Shown here piece by piece: positions 51,201 to 64,000 of a stretch of DNA of 64,000 bases (its first letter is position 1; each line of letters opens with the position of its first letter). The notes under the pieces are model-generated. The model was not told the DNA's origin, ran no database searches, and was given only the letters and a program-made list of their open reading frames with translations. The position numbers were made by a program, and so were the translations under genes. This DNA is from Phoronis australis (taxonomy: Eukaryota > Phoronida > Phoronidae), in contig NMRA01000816.1 in the NCBI GenBank assembly GCA_002633005.1, forward strand, positions 69,619 through 133,618, read 5' to 3'.

Positions 51201-54200
51201 TCGCGTGGAAATGGACACTAGTGACATCTAAAGGATGAAGCAAATTCACTTTTGTTCAAAATGCATCACGTCTAATCACATACACTGTAAAAGTGTCTTT
51301 CCTTCATATATTCAAGCTGTCTATCTATGCCACCCACTTCAAAGAAAAAGCCAGGTGACGATAAAGCCACCGCCCCATGAGATCAGCTGCACCATTGCTT
51401 TCTGAAAGTCTCCCACTGTTTTTCCTCCCACCATTGACATCACACAGAGAACCAACCACATGAGACAGGGACCTCATGAGACAGGGACCTCATGAGACAG
51501 GGACCTCATGAGACAGGGACCTCATGAGACAGGGACCTCATGAGACAGGGACCTCATGAGACAGGGACCTCATGAGACAAGGACCACATGAGACAAGTTT
51601 ACCACCAACACCAACAGGTAGGATTCGAAACATTACCTGCCAATCAGACACAGGAATACACACACGTCTACCGATCATTCCTATAACCTGCATGCAAGGC
51701 AACACTACACCTGGGTTTACAACGGGAATAAATATTTACAAAGTGTCACATTTACCAACCCTACCTGTTACTCCTTCCTCTGCCTTGTACTAGCCACCTG
51801 CTGTGGTTCGCATCAAAAGTGTGTAGAAATCAATCAATCATACTTAACAATAACCAATAAACACTGTATCATAACTCAAGTGGACTACCATCATAACATT
51901 GACAAATCAAGTGTGAACCAATACTCAGGCTCACATTAGTTATACATGTTCGGGGAACTAGGCAGCAAAAATGCTGAATTGTGTACTCCAGCCCACCGCA
52001 CTAAGAGGCAAATGAATTTTGGCAGAAGTAAGTCTCCCATGGTACAAAATACTGTTTACAAAATGTTGGAATGTGTTAGGCCAAAAATGTTCTATTGGTC
52101 CTGGTCAGACCATGAGTTTAAACTGTACCAACAGGTCATAAAACAGGTGAGTGTTGCTAAGCCACCAAGCCATTTTGTTAAAAAAATCTGGATGTCAATA
52201 GAAACATCCGTGTAGCTTTTTGAAAAAAGAACTTTGCTGACAGTGATACCGGGAGCATTTTTCCTGTAAAAGTAATGGTGAAGGTTTGAAAATGTGTCAG
52301 GTGCAGACAAGAACCCAAGTCATAACATTTTTTTGGCATTGCAGTGAATTTATACTTGCACCGAGTTATTGGTACAACAGAAGGCATTTCTACATAAAAG
52401 CACACTGGTTCCATGTACGGTATAGAAAAAAAAACACAAATAAAATCAAACCACAATGCTTAAACAAAACCCATCAGCAAGGGACTACTAGCCTGAAAGG
52501 GGTTCACAAAATACTGTGGTAATACCATACACTGTAGCATGTGACTTGATTCCCAAACAGAAAAATCAATTCCCTCACACAATGCAGTATAAAAACACCA
52601 GCAATTCATATCATAAACACAGGGCCAATCAGGTGTGAACAAACAAAGACCCTCTCTATCCATGTTCGGGGCAACAGACCAGACACATGTTTCCTGCACA
52701 CAGCCCAAAGTACGGAATGAGGTGGGCAAGTGCCAATAATTTTTTTTTTTAATTTAATGGTTGAAACCGACAGTCCATGAAACAACACAGTGACTTATTT
52801 AATCACAAGAGTCACAAAAAGACAAGGAAAATAAAAAGAAATTATTTTCCATTTTCATTCACCCAACACTCACTTTGACTTTGACATGGGTGGGTGGGTA
52901 TGTTTACAAAATAAATTATTTTTTCATTTTTATGAAAAAATATTTTGTCACGCATCAACACTAAAAATAATCATACATTTTACACATGTACGTAAAATAC
53001 TGTCGGTCATAGGATGGCAGCCAAATAACTTCATCGCGAGTTAAGCCACAATATTCAAAGACAGTAACTCAACAGCAAAGCAGACTGAATTTCTGTGAAT
53101 GTCTTGCGTTAAGGTTTACAATGCGGATAATGTTGTCGTTTCGTAATATTGAGGACTTACAATGATCTCCAACCAATCCATGTAATTACTAATTGTGCTT
53201 TCTTGGTAAGTGGCAAACTTGCGAAATCTTGGATTGCGAAACCGAGGGCAACCTTAGCCCGACTTGACCTGAGACCAGTAATGGTATCAAGTACCTAACA
53301 AAGCCAATAACGAGCTGGAATCATCTAATAGTTACTTACAGTCTAGGTGAGTCGGCAGTAGCGTCTATACGGTCTTCGCGCTCCCACGAATCGTTGGGGT
53401 CGTAGAAGATCTCCTCTGATAGAGTAGTGTCGACACTTTCACCCTGCCGAGGACAAAAAGACAAAATTGACAAAAAATAGAATATGTCAAATATTGATTA
53501 CATCCAGGGGTAGAAAAAATTCCATTGACGGGCCTCTAAATTTCAGTTTTGATCTGCTAAACCCAGACTGACTGGTATCATCAAATTCAAGATAAAAATT
53601 TCATATCCAGGGACCAAATTCCAGACCCAGACCATGTACCCAACAGGTTATATCACTCTCACTAGTGAGAATCGTTTCCACCCCGATATCTAATGGCACT
53701 TGAAACTGACAAAAACACTAATGGAAGCAAAATGACTTACACATTGGGCAAGCTTGCAATTAAACAAAACATGACTAAGGATTGAAACAAAGTTTACAAT
53801 GCCAGCCAGACAGACAATTAATAAATCAGCCTACAACACAGTGTAAAAATTCTGAAAACAAAATAACTACGGTAAATGCAAACATCTTGACAAAGATTAT
53901 CAATTTCTAACAAGGTGCCCAAATTCCAGTCATAACGAGTCACACAAACAGCTGTGCAGAGCCCACACGAGCATTCTTTCTAAACACCCATAAAACTGAA
54001 TAACGTGAAAATTCAGTTACAAAAGTGAACATTCCGAAGAAAAATCAAAACAAAACCCAAAGCAATGTTTCCAGCATTCACAGACAATAAATTCGTGAAA
54101 GTTTGACACTGCCTTAACCCCTGCAAATTATCCACCAATTATCCACAAATTATCCACAAATTATCCACAAGTTATCCACCAATTACTCAAATGAAAACAG

Positions 54201-57200
54201 CAGATGAACTCACAAAATGGCTTCACCAAGAAACAGCACCCTGAGTGATGCTGCTAATATTGTTATGTGGTGTTAATCTGACAGAAACACGACTTATCAA
54301 TTCGAGGTTTGCTTTTCGCTGCAAATCTCCACTAAACTGTTGATCCAAGTCTCGAATGCAGTGGGGGACATGCTAGATTATTTAGACACGGCTTAGATAA
54401 CCTTTAAGAACATCGATTAAGAAATAGGGTGCACTACAGTAAGACGCCAACTGCGCACCTACCAGGAAGAGTTGGGCTGCTAGGCGGGCACTGTACAAAT
54501 ATGGCACTATATGACTGCCACTTCCAAACATAATAATTACAGTAAAAATTCTCCAGTTTTGGGATTTTCTGTAATTTAGCACAGCAATTCAAGCCAAAAC
54601 TGAATTTTTCTTGACTCTGAAGCTTGGTACATGAGCACTTTTGATGTTCATTTTATTTATCAAATATTGGACACGGCACTTGGTGTCAACAAAGACTGAA
54701 ATAAAATTTTAAAAAATAACTGTAAAAACAATTTGTTCTATCCCTTAAATCTTCAACTTAATAGGTCAATATTTCCTATTTCCAAACTTGGATGAGCAAA
54801 ATAATTAAATTTTCAGTGACCCAAATTGGAGAATTTTTACCACAGCAGTCCTCCAGCAGAAACTTATCCTTATTTTACTGCAATTTTCCACCCATTTTGC
54901 AAAAAAATATTGCGAAAAGGCCATTATCTTTTTGCAAACAATTGGAGTTTCGGCAAATGTTTTATGACATCTACACTCTAAAATACATGCTTGTGTCAAG
55001 ACTGAAATGTTCTTAATCTTCACTTTTGCGGAGAAATTTAACACAACAGAAAGTGTCTGCTAAATAAGCAAAGAATTACCATTGGTAATATTTTGGAAGG
55101 TGCTTAATTCAAAACATGGACTTTTTGACTTGAGACTTATAAAACCTACTAGCAATTCTAAGTCTGCAGTTAAAGTTACTGTACATGGTGTTATTTCATG
55201 TTAAACTCTAATTTTGCCGCAAACGTTATAATTTTTGCTAACAGAATTGCCCTTCATACCTCCAGAGGGCCTCCACGTCAATATTTCAAAACCAATCGAT
55301 CCAAGCACTCACAGTTTACCACCAGCGAATCAAGCACCAAATGCAGACAACACTCTCACCCAAACACTAAACTCTAATCGCAAAAGCTCATGCACAATTT
55401 CCCTATAACTAATGTCAACCTAGGAGAACAAATGTCAAAATTTCCATAATCACCCTCAGCCCACTAACATACACACCACTACCCAAACATGGTCACACTA
55501 AAAGTCAGTCTCACTGATATGTAATCCCCACCTATTATGTAAGCATGTATATTTGAACAGCAACTATACATATTTGTCATAACACAGGTCTATAACACTG
55601 GTGTGATATACAGCATACATTAAAACCTCACCAATTTAGGACACAGTATGGTGACCAGACAAGTGAAATCTTGTTTTTTCCTCAAAATTTTTCACGAGAC
55701 ACGGAGCACCAAAAAAATTTAATGATTTTTAAGTTCTGTGCGACAGAAGCCGGTTTAAAAAAGGAAACCTGCTTATTTTTATCCAAAATTCGTGATCTCT
55801 TGATGACTAATGTGATTTACAAAATGCAAAATTTTCGAAGGCTACAATAAAAAAATCTTCAATTTGGAACAGAAATAATGGCTAAAGTTGCCATATTTCT
55901 ATTTTTCAGAGGCATCCCACATTCTTGAAACGCTAATTTTTTTCCAAACATTTCCTCACAGCTACCTCATAGAAACCATGCGAAGTAAATTTTCCTGAAA
56001 AGTTATTTCCATTGAAATTTCATTTTAAAATGAAGCCTGGCTACCATATTGTGTCCCAAACTTTGAACTCCATGTTCCCATATAGCTGTACATGGAAATC
56101 CCTCAGCCAAGCACTCACATAAAACTAAATTTTAAACAGCTAGAAAGGTCGTCAGAGACAAAAATACCTAATATGACAATTTCACTGACAAGAGATGAAT
56201 ACAATACATTTGTCGCACTTCACAGCAACTGAGAATAAGTAACTTCAACCTTACCAATTCCAGTTGAAAACACACCGATTATTTTTAAAATAATACATAA
56301 TTCCACCAAACTGAACAAACCAATACCCCTCGTAGCTGGGGTATACCTATAGAATGGGGGGAGGAGGTCATACATACCTGATGCAGCTCTCTCATCTGAA
56401 CCAGTCGGTCCTCAAACTTCCTCAGTGTCCAGAATGTACTGATGCCCAGCTTAGAGTTGGTCACCTTTATCAATACTTGACCACCGCCATCGCTGCCCGA
56501 GACATCCTCGCGACTAAATGTCTGTAACAACACAATTAGCTCCATAGGTGAATCCTGTTGTACTATTGTTGGAACCCTTATACTTTCTCAAGTCAAGCGA
56601 CAAATAACAGATAATGCATGTAATTGTCATAATTGTCAAGTTTGGCTTCAGCTCTCAAGACTACATAGCACTTAAACCTGCTTTTCTAAAGTATGGTGAT
56701 TGGTTTCCACCCAGCCATAATACATGAGATACTTAATAAACACTCAAATACATTCATCTCATACATATTTAAAGATAACATTAAATAAAATCTAACAAAC
56801 ATACAACCATTCTTTCACGAGCCCAAGTCACAATAAACCAATATACCTAAAATACACCCAATACTGCCAGTAACAACACCGGGTCCAATTTCATAATTTC
56901 CAGTAAAGCAGAGCCTCCGATCACACCTCCAGCAGCGGAGACCAACTGGTGAAAAAACAAGGGGAGCTGACTTCCACACATAAGTGAGCTGTTACTATCC
57001 ATCTAGGCAGGCAGGCTGTTGTTGCCAAAGTAAACAACACCTACCATATTACACAATACACAAACATCTCCCAACTATGTTAGACTATTAATAGCATGTC
57101 CCTATTAACACCTCATTAGCCACACACTCAAGGAGACCAGCAGATCTGTGTTTCCTTTCCATCAGTAGCTGTCAGGTTAGTTTGACACAGCAGATCCTCC

Positions 57201-60200
57201 GGCAACACAGTTTTGTTGAGGATTGTTGAGGTCTGTCTAAGTTCTCAACCAAAATGCAACACAAACACAAAATCAGAAAGAACGTACCCAATGCACATAC
57301 TGTGGAGTAGGTGCACACCAAAACAAATCGTACCCAATAACATTACCTGTAATAAAGGCTAATTTGCAATGTCGATGACTGCAATGACTTACTGTTGCAA
57401 AATTCTACTTATAAAATAATATTTCCTTCATCTTAGCTTTGTGACTTACTGTTGCAAAATCCTACTTATAAAATAATATTTCCTTCATCTTAACTTTCTG
57501 AAAAATCCCAAGTTACTCCAGGGCAGGGCAAATGAACAATTATTACACCAAATTCCACCCACTCACACCCAGCTATCAGGACTCCACATACAATTTTGTC
57601 CCATTTTTGCCTTGAACTTTAACATTAGTTTGAGTGAGTGGAAAGACAATAACCCAGCCATCAAAGTCGATGGAAAATGACAGCAAGATGCAGGGAGACA
57701 AAAGACGACAATCACCCGAGTTGATTACTTTTACAGTCCATATCCTGCAAACATCCAACTGGCACTGGTCACCAACACAATTTTAAGAGAACAGAAAACC
57801 CCCTCCAGCACCTCACCATCACTTCAGTACACTATCACATAAATAATCACATACAGCATTCAGGTGTAGCCTAATGTCCACTATTATACAACACAATACA
57901 ATACAAATCTGTGAATGAGCTTAGGCCATTTGCAGGTGGCAATGACACAAACCCATTCACTTGTTATCATCCATAGACCAGGGCCTGTTGCACTATGCTT
58001 TATTGCTTGGTTATATTTCTCCAAGTATGTTGCTTTGTTGTGAAGTTTGTTTGCTTTTGTTTGAAAGAATGGTAGTGGTTGCATTTCTTGTTGATCAGTT
58101 TGAACTTCCCATATAACATGCATCTCGTGAAAATCTCGAGGCCTGTCATATTTGGGCACTCATTCAATAAGTAGGGCTCAAGCCCTACAGTCCTTTGATG
58201 AATTCTTCAGAAATACATTATGAAGATGAAACTGAGCTGCAGGAAACAAGTCGTCTCCTTCATACCATTCTGAAGTTAATCGAGATTTTCTGTTGACTTT
58301 ATTTTTTAATTCTTGTGCCTCAGCAAAGATGACTTTCAACTCGTCTGTCTAAAATTTGGCATGTGAATAGATCTCGTTTATTTCCTTACTCTTTAATGGG
58401 CACAGTCTTTTTAAGGGAATGGTAAGTGGTATTAGGTATGTTAGCTATTCCCACTAGGGGGCAGTGTTGAGTGTGATCGGAGAGTTCTAGTTGGTCGGCG
58501 AGGGTGTTCAGAGAATTCAGTTCACGTCTGCTCACCATGCAAGAAGGGCACGCAACCGTTCACTCCTCAGACAACGCTCGGAACATCGGTTAAGATAATA
58601 CGTACTAACACATTATTGGAAGCATATAGACAACGGTGAAGCTAAACATTACAAAGGAGAACCCCCGGGGCATCATTACATACACTGATACACAGCTTCC
58701 AAAGAAAGACTAAAGTACCTCTCCACTAACTCGTCTATTACACATCTCGTAGTCGGACCAACAGAACTGAAATTTGCAATCTTGGAACCACTTCTCACTC
58801 AACAACCTGAACGACAGGGACGAGACAGCCTCGATTGTTGAGAACAACAACATAAGTTGTTTTACTGATCATGTGTCATTTCGTTTATATTACTGTAACA
58901 TATATGTTCAGTCTCCCTGGTTGAGAAACATAACATGAGTTGTTTTACTGATCATGTGTATTTTCGTTTACATTACTGTAACATATATGTTCAGTCTCAA
59001 TGGTTGAGAAACATAACTTATGTTATGTAACATAAGTTGTTTTACTGATCATGTGTAATTTCGTTTATATAACTGTAACAGTGGAGCACTTCAGTGCTCT
59101 ACTGAAATGTGATTCTCAGCTGTACACTACCATAACAACCACAGAGTAGTGTGGAATCAAGTACAGGAAATGTTGTATCACAAAGATTACAAAAAAACAG
59201 ACCGTATAGCGCAAAAAACACGAAGAGAATTTCCACATCGGTAAAATTGTGTACTGCATCAAATGTGTCATTTCACATTTATTGCAAAATTATTATCACC
59301 AGACTACTTTATCTTTCCTTATCCAGTATTGTTATATTCTTAGAAATTCACTGTACCCACTTTTCACTTGGAACACAGAATTTTAAAGCTTTCAGTAATA
59401 CACTTCAAACCCAAGACAAGAGCTCGTAAGAAACATAAAGATGCGACAGGCAAATACATATGTCATGACAAAATCAACTAGAGGACGAAGACCTGTAAAT
59501 TAAAGTAAAAATAATCTGACAGTTGATGTGGTCTTTATAGATCTAACTACTAATGATTAACATCTAATAGAGGCACATGTCAATTCCAACCTTTCTCATG
59601 ATTCATAATTCCTTAACAATTACCACGCACTGTACAGAGTCATGCATTGGAACAGAATATACGGTGCCTCCTTGCTATCCCCACTAAGGCATTGTCCACA
59701 TGACTCTATGTTCACTTGTAAAGGTAACCTTTTACAGACAGTTCAGGCCATACATTTCTACTGAATTGCGCAGTCTGAAGTTAATTAAAATTAAAACTTT
59801 GAAAATGTTCTCCAGCGTGGTGGATTTTTTTGAGAACAATGTTTTCACAGCACTTGACTGAACAGGAAAAAAATAACTCCTTGAAAACAGTTTTCACTGT
59901 CTTAGTGGGTACAGTGAAAAACCAACTCTCAGAATTCAGTTAGAAATTGAATCTAATAATTACAAAAACAAATACATGTAGTTTCTGTCACTTGTTTTAA
60001 ACCAAAACATGTGGTGACGAGTGTTGCCCCACTGTTCCACACACACGCGAGACAGATTAAAGGCGAAGGTAACCTTTTTTAGCAAAAATAAGGTTTGCTG
60101 ATTATCCCAGACATATTTTTCATTTAATTACAGCTTTTTGTAATTTTATTAATTATTTGTTCTCTACTCTGGAAGTGACGTTTTTGGGCCTGGCTGAGCT

Positions 60201-63200
60201 GTGGAATGTGTACCCCCTTGAAGTCGGAGGGTATTTCATTCAGAACTAGGTCACAAGCACTGCACATAATTAAAACCTCGTTACTAAGTCATTAGTGAAC
60301 ATATACTTACCAAATTTTCAGTATTACATCTTGAGTATAATTATTATGAGCTTTGTGTTGATATGAGTTTTATCCAAGTTTAATACTGATAACGGGTTGA
60401 TCAAGCACTTTTTGTTTTCCAGAAACAAAGACGTTTGTTTACAAATAATCCGTTTAAATTTCCAGAAAACATGTCAGGAAAGTTTTCTGTGTGGCATATC
60501 CTCATTATAATCTAGATCACTGAAATCTGTATCTATAAACCTGACCACTCAGTGCCATCAGTATCCACAATATCATATCCATAATCACTGAAGTTTATAT
60601 CTAAATGTGACCAGTGTCATCAGTATCCACACTATCCTCCATAATAAAAACTTCAAGAACTGTGAGAGCAGCAGAGATGATATCCGTGTAATACCAAGGC
60701 AGTATTTCAAGTGAACACAGTGCTGGTGAAAGAGTAGAATGTTCCCAGTAACTGGACATTTTGTTATTGTATTTGGTCAGTTCCGACAAAATAAACAGGG
60801 GCACCCTAACAGATGATTAAGAGGTGACAGCAGCATTATGTAATACCAATTAGGCTCCAATTCAGAGCAATTAGCTTCAATCTAGTCTTCAAATCAAACA
60901 AACATACTGTATTTCTTGAAAGAACATCTCTATTACCTTTCAAAATTTACAACAACCACTACAAAGTTAACATGCTTCCTGGTTTTTCCTTGAATTGATA
61001 ATTAGCTTGTGAAAAAATGGTTCTAAAGTCCAGAAACAACACCAGCATGTCACAAAACCCAGCGGAAACACTAAGTGAAATATGTCTCCGTATTGTCACG
61101 TGAAACAATCATGGAGAAGGTTAGGGTTAGAACCATCTTTGCTCGTTTAAAGTTGACTGTTTGTTTTCTTGATGACTAGGTGACACGCAAGACAGCTTAA
61201 ATCAGCTTCATATCACAAGCCTCAATTTGCATATCACAAGCCTCAATTTGCATATCACAAGCCTCAATTTGCATATCACAAGCCTCAATTTGTATATCAC
61301 AAGCCTCAATTTGCATATCACAAGCCTCAATTTGCATATCACAAGCCTCAATCTATGGTCATCATGCACATGGCATATAAATAGAATACAATACAATACA
61401 AGACAAAAATAATCGGATAAAATACCCCCTCGTGACAGCTACAATTCTGTTAACAACAAAAATTACCGGTAACAACAATTAGGGCAGCAAAATAATAATT
61501 ACAGAATGAATTAGCCACCATGCTAACTTCCCTGTTGAACTCCTTCATTATCAGATGTGAGGGAAGACTACACTAACAAAGAATTTGGCTTCTGCCCAGC
61601 CATCATGACAAGGAATTCTGGGTAATTTTTGTCCGCATACTTTTGACTTGTACTGTATACTTCAACAGCTCTTTCAAACAATAAGGAAATACAACTCTTT
61701 CGTTTCGTTGCCACCTCACAGTAGCTAGTTATGAAGAAAGTATTCACTATCTTTATTTTTGTAAAGAAACTGGACAAAGTAAATTTCTGTTCGTTGCCGC
61801 ACTGCACAAGTAATCTGCTACGGTATCTATTGACCTGTAAACAGAAGCACGAGCTTAATCAAAGAAAACAAAGAAAGAGGATGAACTAACCGTGAACTTT
61901 TTGAGGTCGAGGCTGATCCTGTTGGCCTCTCGCACCAACAGCTGTGTCCTGTAGAGGTCAGTCTTGACCGAGTCCTTGCGCACACTGACCGGTGTGTTGG
62001 TGCGACGCTGTTTGATGGTGGAGAGTTTCTGCACCTCATTCTTGATCTTCTGCTGCTCCAGTTCCAGTTGCTTGAGTAGCTTAGTGTGGTCCACGCGGGA
62101 CTTTTCCACAGCCTGAACACAGTATAAAATGTGGTGATATATATAATATACTATTATAACGATTTGTAAGTAACAACAGGGCACGGAATGACCAATAACA
62201 AAAAAGGAATAAATGTTCCAGGTGACGTATCGTCCCATAAATAAATAGGCTTGCGTGTAGAAATATTTTTGCGATGTAAAATTTAACTGAATTTGCATGA
62301 ATAAAGTCGAAATAATGATAAAATAGAGACGAAAAAAGAGGAAACTAGAAACCAATTAAGAGGAAATTGAAACCAAACACGAGGAATCCTCTTAAAAAAA
62401 GGAAAATTCCAATCTCTGTGACAAACAAAGGGTGCAATCACAGAGAATCAATAAGTAAAAGGGAACCATTCACTTGTATGAAACACTGTAGAATCAGACA
62501 TAAGATTAAAGAACCACAAAGTTAGGTGTTGATTATACCGAAGACAGTAGGACCATGCAAAAGATCTGTATTAGTGCAAATGATAGCACGGGTTGTGCAT
62601 ATATTTCAGTGACTTATGCAGAAGATTCAGTGCTTTGTGCAGATGAGTGAAGCCCCGAGTGCATGATTGCCAAGGGTTACGAGACAGTTAGTTAATCACA
62701 GTGATAACCAAACCATCAACCTCATGTTTACTTACAAAATGCTCTAATCAATAAAATACTGAGAAATCTCAGCGTTTAAAACTTCAAATTTTCAAGACTT
62801 TAATGCCTAAAAAATTTACCTTCTGCGACGCTTGTGCTTCCAGCTCTAACTTTTTCCGATTAGACAAAACCTCCTGCTCCAATTGCTGCAAGCAGACGAC
62901 ACGACAATTACCAAAAGCACAGGAAACACATCCCACAATGCACCTGAGAGCCCTCAATCTCTGAATTCAGATTGGTACCAATATTCATACTCAAGGTTGC
63001 GTCTGACTCAGCTCTATACACAAAATTGTTCTTAGTCGGCACACAAAAACAGTAGCAGAAGATCGAACAATCAGAATCAGATTATGCTTATAATCCAAGA
63101 CAGTGGGTTGTTTATCCCCCCTGCACATTCAAGCCTTATCAACAAACAGGGGTACTCACCATCTTCTCTTGCCTCAGTCTCTCTATGTCGTCCTCCACTT

Positions 63201-63680
63201 TCTGGCGGTGAACGTCCGACTTCACCTTCAACTGGTTCTGTTCAGTCTGCAAAAGGTTATTAATAAAAATTAAAGAGGCGTACGCTGAGTTATGTCACTC
63301 TCGCCACTGAGAACTGAATTCTGAAGAGCATGGAGAGTGTGTAACTTTAACCAAGAAGCATAATTTTGAAGTTAAAAATAACAAATTGGCTTCTTACTTT
63401 ACAAATAAACCCATTTAGTTTAACACAATGACAAAGTTTCACTAGGCAGCTTGGTTCCATTAAACAGCAGACAACAATGCTAACCCTAACACTTGACAGC
63501 CAATAGCATGCTGCCATCTGTCCAACACTCACCAGCGCCCTCTCCAGTTCAGCCAGTCTGTCCTCATAACCATGGCGCTGCATGCTCAGTTCATGTGCAG
63601 CAGCCTGCTTTGTCTCTTCAAGCTCTCGTTGCACCTCTTCCTTGGCAGTCCGTCGCGCCTCCTCCAATTCAGCCTGGATC
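42209..63680 (-). CDS. KIF14: KIF14 (kinesin-3 family mitotic motor), C-terminal half, 15 exons; 5' part outside window
   Basis: Minus-strand exons: 63533-63680, 63160-63246, 62820-62885, 61891-62112, 56378-56521, 53340-53443, 48084-48187, 47215-47316, 46702-46821, 46075-46268, 45411-45593, 44679-44819, 44168-44248, 43627-43783, 42209-42570 (stop 42209-42211). All phases agree, giving 737 residues to the stop. The first four exons are Glu/Lys-rich coiled coil (QAELEEARR, EVQRELEETKQ). Next come TFSRED, KVTNSKLGIS and TFWTLRKFED, then EIFYDPNDSWE, then a mainly helical tail (IIGLCRDYVELALDRF, LGNQLILFMKGVENDIETM). The order matches the post-FHA region of vertebrate KIF14 as I remember it. KIF14 works at the spindle midzone and midbody with citron kinase and PRC1 in cytokinesis. 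The motor and FHA domains are expected to the right of base 64000. The last exon is the least conserved. Confidence 0.92.
43141..43478. repeat. Minisatellite, 19-bp unit, about 18 copies
   Basis: The unit AGTGGGGCCCTTACCAGAG varies at a few positions (GGGG to GAAC, ACCAG to TCAAAG). Because 19 is not a multiple of 3 and the unit has no stop, all three plus-strand frames stay open. It lies in the last intron of KIF14, between exons 42570 and 43627. Confidence 0.95.
45931..45998. repeat. Dispersed repeat family D3, copy 2
   Basis: ATTGCCAGGACTTCGACTGA, TTAACTGACCAATCAGAA and GTTTCCAAGC match 3691-3767. It lies in the KIF14 intron upstream of the exon at 45593. Confidence 0.65.
48188..53339 (-). 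other. KIF14: Large KIF14 intron, no exon seen
   Basis: Flanking exons join as CT|G (Leu) with no codon missing. It contains a 16-bp minisatellite and AT-rich unique sequence. ORFs here (for example 50833-51156 minus, 52460-52729 minus) have no recognisable domain. Confidence 0.55.
51460..51595. repeat. Minisatellite, 16-bp unit, about 8 copies
   Basis: TGAGACAGGGACCTCA is repeated nearly perfectly, with the last two units altered. It lies in the KIF14 intron between exons 48187 and 53340. Confidence 0.95.
54127..54185. repeat. Short tandem repeat, 11-bp unit, 5 copies
   Basis: TTATCCACAAA/TTATCCACCAA is repeated five times. It lies in a KIF14 intron. Confidence 0.9.
57386..57500. repeat. 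Tandem duplication, 57-bp unit, 2 copies
   Basis: GACTTACTGTTGCAAAATTC through CTTCATCTTAGCTTT occurs twice with two or three differences. It lies in the KIF14 intron between exons 56521 and 61891. Confidence 0.9.
58835..59080. repeat. Tandem repeat, ~83-97-bp unit, 3 copies
   Basis: AACATAAGTTGTTTTACTGA through ACATATATGTTCAGTCTC repeats with anchors at 58861, 58944 and 59041. The third copy has an extra ATAACTTATGTTATG palindrome. It lies in a KIF14 intron. Confidence 0.85.
60055..60188. repeat. Dispersed repeat family D2, copy 2
   Basis: Matches 21763-21906 block for block with about 85 percent identity. It lies in a KIF14 intron. Confidence 0.85.
61207..61353. repeat. Minisatellite, 21-bp unit, 7 copies
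   Basis: ATATCACAAGCCTCAATTTG C repeats seven times. The period is a multiple of 3, so both strands read as seven-residue peptide repeats (HITSLNL on plus, KLRLVIC on minus). These frames are repeat artefacts in a KIF14 intron. Confidence 0.95.
62177..62418. mobile_element. hAT-like MITE, family M2, copy 3
   Basis: The left end is CAGGGCACGGAATGACC and the right end AAATTCCAATCTCTG. The internal TTCCAGGTGACGTATCGT block matches copy 1. It lies in a KIF14 intron 65 bases upstream of the exon at 61891-62112. Confidence 0.75.
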
Positions 63681-64000
63681 CTGCCAAGACATAGAAAGCA
63701 GTCATGTGACTGGTCACAAATACGGTAAACAGTGAACAACCTCATCACAAGATATGGCAGTGCATAGTCATACGCCGTAGAAATACAACAACAGCCCTAT
63801 CTAAATTTGACGCATATTTCTTATTTGTTAACGTTATTGTTAGTTTTACTATAATAACCATCGATATCACTTTTATTTTTATAATTATTATTCTTATTAT
63901 AATAATCACTATTATAATTATCACTGTTGGTGACATTTTTTTGATGCTGTAGATAATTAGTCTAATTAAAAGCAATGTTATGCAATTTTAGTGGCTAGTG
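63681..64000 (-). other. KIF14: KIF14 intron at the window edge, no exon seen
   Basis: The acceptor for the exon at 63680 (TTGGCAG) lies here and needs an upstream exon ending with two bases of a codon, which I do not find before the edge. Bases 63820-63930 are an AT-rich run of ATT/ATA-type triplets. The ORFs here are low-complexity artefacts. Confidence 0.6.

Larger units (their letters stand above)
56522..61890 (-). other. KIF14: Large KIF14 intron, no exon seen
   Basis: Flanking exons join in phase 0 (KKFT|TFSRED). It holds three tandem repeats and a D2 repeat. The CpG-bearing block 58440-58690 looks unlike its surroundings and may be a solo retroelement terminus, unproven. Confidence 0.5.

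Noticed and set aside
58440-58690. Possible solo LTR (starts TGTTAGCTATTCCC, CpG-bearing)
   Set aside because: No matching terminal sequence, target duplication or internal retroelement could be seen.

Overview
The window is animal nuclear DNA. It is AT-rich and intron-rich, with GT/AG splice sites, widely spaced short exons, many minisatellites and miniature transposons, and no bacterial-style ORF packing. The encoded proteins are conserved bilaterian ones, and the short interspersed elements and heterozygosity-like assembly joins look like a marine invertebrate. I cannot name the species; a lophotrochozoan or invertebrate deuterostome is a guess. Almost all long ORFs in the window are chance frames. 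The real genes only appear when small exons are joined by splice-site phase.

Layout. 1-18 kb: a complete ZMYND19 gene on the minus strand (7 coding exons, 227 residues, 11.5-kb first intron holding a ~430-bp degenerate tandem repeat and other dispersed repeats). 17.97-18.51 kb: a short head-to-head promoter with an E-box, shared with DNTTIP2. 18.5-24.2 kb: DNTTIP2/Fcf2-type pre-rRNA processing factor on the plus strand (6 exons, about 323 residues) with a poly(A) signal. 24.2-27.4 kb: intergenic transposon graveyard (Ty3/gypsy reverse-transcriptase relic, pogo-like transposon end, a 413-bp duplication across an undetermined base). 27.4-36.1 kb: HSD17B8 on the minus strand (7 coding exons, 250 residues); its first coding exon and promoter are present twice, on either side of a retrotransposon gag fragment and another undetermined base. 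36.7-38.8 kb: unrecognised plus-strand candidate exons in CpG- and transposon-rich sequence. 38.8-42.2 kb: no gene seen. 42.2-63.7 kb: the C-terminal half of KIF14 on the minus strand (15 exons, 737 residues to the stop); the motor and FHA domains must lie beyond the right edge.

The genes are not one pathway: a MYND adaptor, a nucleolar small-subunit processome factor, a mitochondrial/steroid short-chain dehydrogenase and a cytokinesis kinesin. The least ordinary parts are the duplicated HSD17B8 first exon, the filled-site/empty-site pair around 25 kb, the HNH-like core in ZMYND19, and several families of palindromic miniature elements placed in introns.
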